Part shown: positions 61,387 through 64,000 of the stretch, in pieces
How positions within the stretch are numbered: position 1 is the first letter of the stretch
Layout: the number at the start of each line of letters is the position of its first letter
From: Balneola sp. MJW-20
GTDB taxonomy: Bacteria; Bacteroidota; Rhodothermia; Balneolales; Balneolaceae
Length of the DNA stretch: 64,000 nt
Assembly (NCBI RefSeq): GCF_040811775.1
Contig: NZ_JBFNXW010000001.1
Span: 1,922,001-1,986,000, forward strand
Reading direction: 5' to 3'
The notes under the pieces: generated by a model
What the model saw: the letters and a program-made list of their open reading frames with translations, nothing else
What the model was told of the DNA's origin: nothing
The model's database searches: none
Translations under genes and position numbers: made by a program

Positions 61387-62817
61387 ATGAAGAACTTTAT
61401 TTTTATCGCACTAAGCTCAGTCTTTTTAATAATATCAGGCTGTGGAAGTCCCGAAACTCTCATAGTTGAATCAGGATCACTTACCCCTGACGATGCGGCT
61501 TACAGTGAATCTAACTTATCCGGTCAGGACAACGGTTTCCAGTTTCTTCACCTCGGTGAAGCAGCACCCATTTATTCTCTGGATCCTCTCTTTGCCTCAA
61601 ATAACAGTGAGCTGAGAATTCTGGATCTCATATACGAAAACCTGGTTACCTATGGTCCTGAGGGCAATATCATTCCGGAGCTGGCCCGCCGTTGGGAAAT
61701 GACGAATGACTCCCTTCGCTATACTTTTACGATCAGGCCGGATGTCTTCTTCCATAATACCGATGCCTTCGTCAGCGGGATCGGAAGAAAACTGGTAGCC
61801 AATGACGTGCGCAGAGTATTTGAACGAATGGCTCGTTCTAATGTCCCGGATCATGCTGCAAATATGTTTTCCGGAATCCGCGGATTTGAAACCTACAAAG
61901 CAGAATTGCATCAGGTTCAAGATCCTTCCAGGAGGGTGATCAATAACATTGACGGGATACGGGTGCTCAATGATTCGACGGTTCAGGTGTATCTGAATGA
62001 GCCAGATGCAGACTTCCTCACAAACCTGGCACATCCTCTTGCTGCTGTCTACCCGATAGAAAGCACCCTTGCCTCCTCGGGCCCTGTTTCTACTTACGCA
62101 ACAGGAACCGGACGGTTCTATCTGGTACAAAAAGGAGAGGATCGCTATATACTCGGTGCCAACCAGGATTATTACCGTACAAGACCGGTGATCAGTCGCC
62201 TGGATATAACCCACGGCCTGAGTGAAAAAGATCTTTTTGACCGCTTCCGGAATGATGAGCTGGATGCCTTGATAGAGGCCAGTCCCGCTATACTTAAGAC
62301 CATAGCGGATAGTAATGCCAGTCTGAAGCCTGAATATTCGGAACAATTCGTACTTAGCAATACCGGAATAGAGACCGAATATGCTCTTTACCTGAATCCA
62401 AAGTCGCCTTCAGCCGATGCTGTTTATAATTTCAGCAAATCACTGACCGGTGAAAGCCTGAGAATGAGTGAACCGTATCTGGGGGCGATCAATGTTTATC
62501 CTCCTGATTCAACCTCAAATATCTCGGAGACAAGACAGCTGGTTGTAGCCAATACCAGTAATCCCTTTGAATCATTTCTGATCAATGCCGTTGCCGGGAT
62601 GGCGACGGAACAAACGATGAGCTTCAGCATGAAAGCTTCTGCAGCACTAACCGGAAATACCACTTTTACCACCCGCTATTCTCCGGAGCTTAGTAAAGTC
62701 TTCAGCTGGAAGATACCGGTCTTTATACTTACAAAACCCAATATCGAAGGCCTCTCTATAAGCCATAACCCATGGTCATTGAACACCGGAAGGATTATAC
62801 CCGAAGAGAGCCTGTGA
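61387..62817 (+). CDS. Solute-binding lipoprotein, peptide ABC-transporter family (SBP_bac_5)
   Basis: The ATG at 61387 follows a perfect AAGGAG and gives a lipoprotein signal (MKNFIFIALSSVFLIISGC19); a GTG 21 bases upstream is less likely. The 476-residue protein has the family-5 opening SLDPLFASNNSELRILDLIYENLVTYGPEGNIIPELARRWEM and KLVANDVRRVFERM. No permease or ATPase gene is adjacent, so the partner transporter is elsewhere. Its stop overlaps the nadK start as TGATG, an unexpected pairing. Confidence 0.85.
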   Translation: MKNFIFIALSSVFLIISGCGSPETLIVESGSLTPDDAAYSESNLSGQDNGFQFLHLGEAAPIYSLDPLFASNNSELRILDLIYENLVTYGPEGNIIPELARRWEMTNDSLRYTFTIRPDVFFHNTDAFVSGIGRKLVANDVRRVFERMARSNVPDHAANMFSGIRGFETYKAELHQVQDPSRRVINNIDGIRVLNDSTVQVYLNEPDADFLTNLAHPLAAVYPIESTLASSGPVSTYATGTGRFYLVQKGEDRYILGANQDYYRTRPVISRLDITHGLSEKDLFDRFRNDELDALIEASPAILKTIADSNASLKPEYSEQFVLSNTGIETEYALYLNPKSPSADAVYNFSKSLTGESLRMSEPYLGAINVYPPDSTSNISETRQLVVANTSNPFESFLINAVAGMATEQTMSFSMKASAALTGNTTFTTRYSPELSKVFSWKIPVFILTKPNIEGLSISHNPWSLNTGRIIPEESL

Positions 62818-63692
62818 TGAATATCGCGATCATTGCCAACCCGGTTAAATATGAGATCAAGGAAGTACTGAGTTCTGCATTCAGTTGGGCTGAAAAAGAA
62901 GACATCACTTTCTTTTTAAGGAAAGATGTACTCAGTTCAACAGGGATCAAACCAACCGAAAAAGTAGTCCTGACTGATTCGGATGAAGAATCCATCGGCC
63001 AAGGTGAGATCATCCTGGTGATGGGCGGAGATGGCACCATATTATATACTGCACGGATCTCCAAGAACTCCGGAAAACCTATTCTGGGTATAAATTCCGG
63101 ACGCCTGGGATTTATGGCCAATACCCGTATCGAAGATCTTGAGAAAGCACTCTATTGCGTTCTTCAGGGGGACTATCAACTGGATAAGAGGCACTTCCTC
63201 GTGGCTACCGATAAGGACGGAAACCAGCATCATGCACTGAACGAATTTTTATTTTCCCGGAAGGATGCTACTTCTATGGTCAATGTTACCGCTGAATATG
63301 ACGGCAACCTGATCAATACCTACTGGGCCGATGGACTGATCGTAGCTTCACCCACTGGTTCCACCGCATATAACCTCGCTTCCGGTGGTCCCATCGTCTC
63401 TCCGGATACCGATGTTTTTGTAGTAACCCCGATCAACCCGCATACACTCACAACCCGCCCGCTGGTACTAAACTCCCGAAAGCCTCTGCGCATCATCATC
63501 GAGAAACAGAATGTGGAGGTCATGTTCTCATACGACGGACAGATCATAGAGATTGAAGACTATCCGTTTGAGGTAGAGATCATGAAGTCGGATCTTACCT
63601 TTAACCTGATCCAGCTTCCCGGGCAGGATTATTTTGATACCCTTCAGAAAAAACTGATGTGGGGAATGGATAGCCGCCGAAACAGAAATTAA
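62817..63692 (+). CDS. nadK: NAD kinase
   Basis: From the overlapping ATG at 62817 the 291-residue protein has the NAD kinase motifs GGDGTILYTAR (GGDGT), INSGRLGFMA, ALNEFLFSRKDATSM (NE/D), ADGLIVASPTGSTAYNLASGGPIV and TPINPHTLTTRPLVL. It phosphorylates NAD to NADP in the cytoplasm. The longer frame starting at 62772 lies inside the preceding gene. Overlap with the solute-binding lipoprotein gene implies coupled translation. Confidence 0.96.
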   Translation: MNIAIIANPVKYEIKEVLSSAFSWAEKEDITFFLRKDVLSSTGIKPTEKVVLTDSDEESIGQGEIILVMGGDGTILYTARISKNSGKPILGINSGRLGFMANTRIEDLEKALYCVLQGDYQLDKRHFLVATDKDGNQHHALNEFLFSRKDATSMVNVTAEYDGNLINTYWADGLIVASPTGSTAYNLASGGPIVSPDTDVFVVTPINPHTLTTRPLVLNSRKPLRIIIEKQNVEVMFSYDGQIIEIEDYPFEVEIMKSDLTFNLIQLPGQDYFDTLQKKLMWGMDSRRNRN

Positions 63693-63806
63693 CAATTCCG
63701 GCCTGATTCAGCCTCAATCTGTCCAAATTAGAGGTATAAAAATCATTATTTTCAGTGCGTCCTGAAGATTTTAATAATTGAATATTAACTAAATCAACCG
63801 ATCATA

Positions 63807-64000
63807 ATGAAAGTAACAGTTGTAGGAGCAGGCGGTAATGTGGGTTCAACCGTCGCACTTAGCGTAGCACAGAGAGATTTCGCGAAAGAAGTGGTTGCGC
63901 TCGACCTTGAAAGAAAAGAAGACGATAAAACTTTTTACCCGTCCAAAGGACGTGCTTTGGACCAGTGGGAAGCTTCTCCGATCCACCTCTTTGACACAAG
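63807..64000 (+). CDS. mdh: Malate dehydrogenase (5' part, cut by window edge)
   Basis: The first 64 codons read MKVTVVGAGGNVGSTVALSV (GAGGNVG Rossmann turn), then FAKEVVALDLERK with the acidic residue that selects NAD, and RALDQWEASPIHLFDT. This matches LDH-like malate dehydrogenases, which interconvert malate and oxaloacetate in the TCA cycle. The rest is beyond the window. It starts 114 bases after nadK. Confidence 0.85.
   Translation, partial: MKVTVVGAGGNVGSTVALSVAQRDFAKEVVALDLERKEDDKTFYPSKGRALDQWEASPIHLFDT

Noticed and set aside
61597..62346. 249-codon antisense ORF
   Set aside because: It is fully inside the solute-binding protein gene on the other strand; the sense protein has a lipobox, an AAGGAG site and family motifs.
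1..64000. CRISPR array, prophage or complete insertion sequence
   Set aside because: No regularly spaced repeats, integrase, transposase or phage structural genes were found on either strand.

Overview
The window looks like a chromosomal segment of a marine or halophilic bacterium of the Bacteroidota/Balneolota group, most likely Balneolaceae. This is inferred from the protein families (two DUF6090 proteins, a DUF6787 protein, six-bladed propeller lipoproteins, many secreted S9/M14/M28-type peptidase-fold proteins, an HMA-AraC regulator) and from the weak ribosome binding sites of many genes. No rRNA, phage, CRISPR array or complete insertion sequence was seen. One tRNA, Pro(GGG), is present.

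Layout. 1-9000 carries secreted and envelope hydrolases: two serine beta-lactamase-fold proteins, an amidohydrolase, two DUF6090 membrane proteins, a DUF5060 glycosidase divergent from a carbohydrate-binding-like lipoprotein, and a TolB-like propeller. 9000-19500 has the tRNA, a PA/M28 protein that has lost most of its metal ligands, a duplicated-domain secreted protein, a sugar-epimerase pair, an 840-base gap with a nested-hairpin transcript candidate and a possible 42-residue ORF, and an S9 peptidase. 19500-30100 holds a GroES-like protein, a YitT transporter, a metallo-beta-lactamase-fold protein, a 51-residue Cys-rich protein, a TamB/BamA-type outer-membrane pair and an M14 carboxypeptidase.

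30100-39300 is a metal, mainly copper, region. A CDF exporter, a SCO protein and a PCu(A)C chaperone overlap by ATGA junctions. DUF411, CopA, CopZ, a CDF-like membrane protein with a Cys-rich tail, an ICMT-like methyltransferase and an AraC regulator with an N-terminal metal-binding domain lie on the opposite strand. Between them sit a four-repeat DUF7282 lipoprotein and a methyltransferase.

39400-49200 is mixed housekeeping: an ATP-cone/nuclease protein, a CDGSH iron-sulfur protein, DUF423, an aberrant aquaporin, a two-component system, an SDR, DUF58 and RecQ. 49300-53420 is carAB, preceded by what looks like a pyrBI-style attenuator: a short leader ORF translated through a terminator hairpin and ending one base before carA. 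53600-64000 holds paired propeller lipoproteins, a penicillin acylase, a small four-helix-bundle gene flanked by imperfect inverted repeats, an amidinohydrolase-fold enzyme, D-Ala-D-Ala ligase, a solute-binding lipoprotein overlapping NAD kinase, and the start of malate dehydrogenase.

The strongest leads are the carAB leader, the 58540-59055 element, the inactive-looking M28 protein, the aquaporin with changed pore residues, the HMA-AraC regulator, the BamA-like gene with no ATG/GTG/TTG before its signal peptide, and the structured non-coding stretch at 14030-14168. Functions come from motif recognition by eye; no searches were run.
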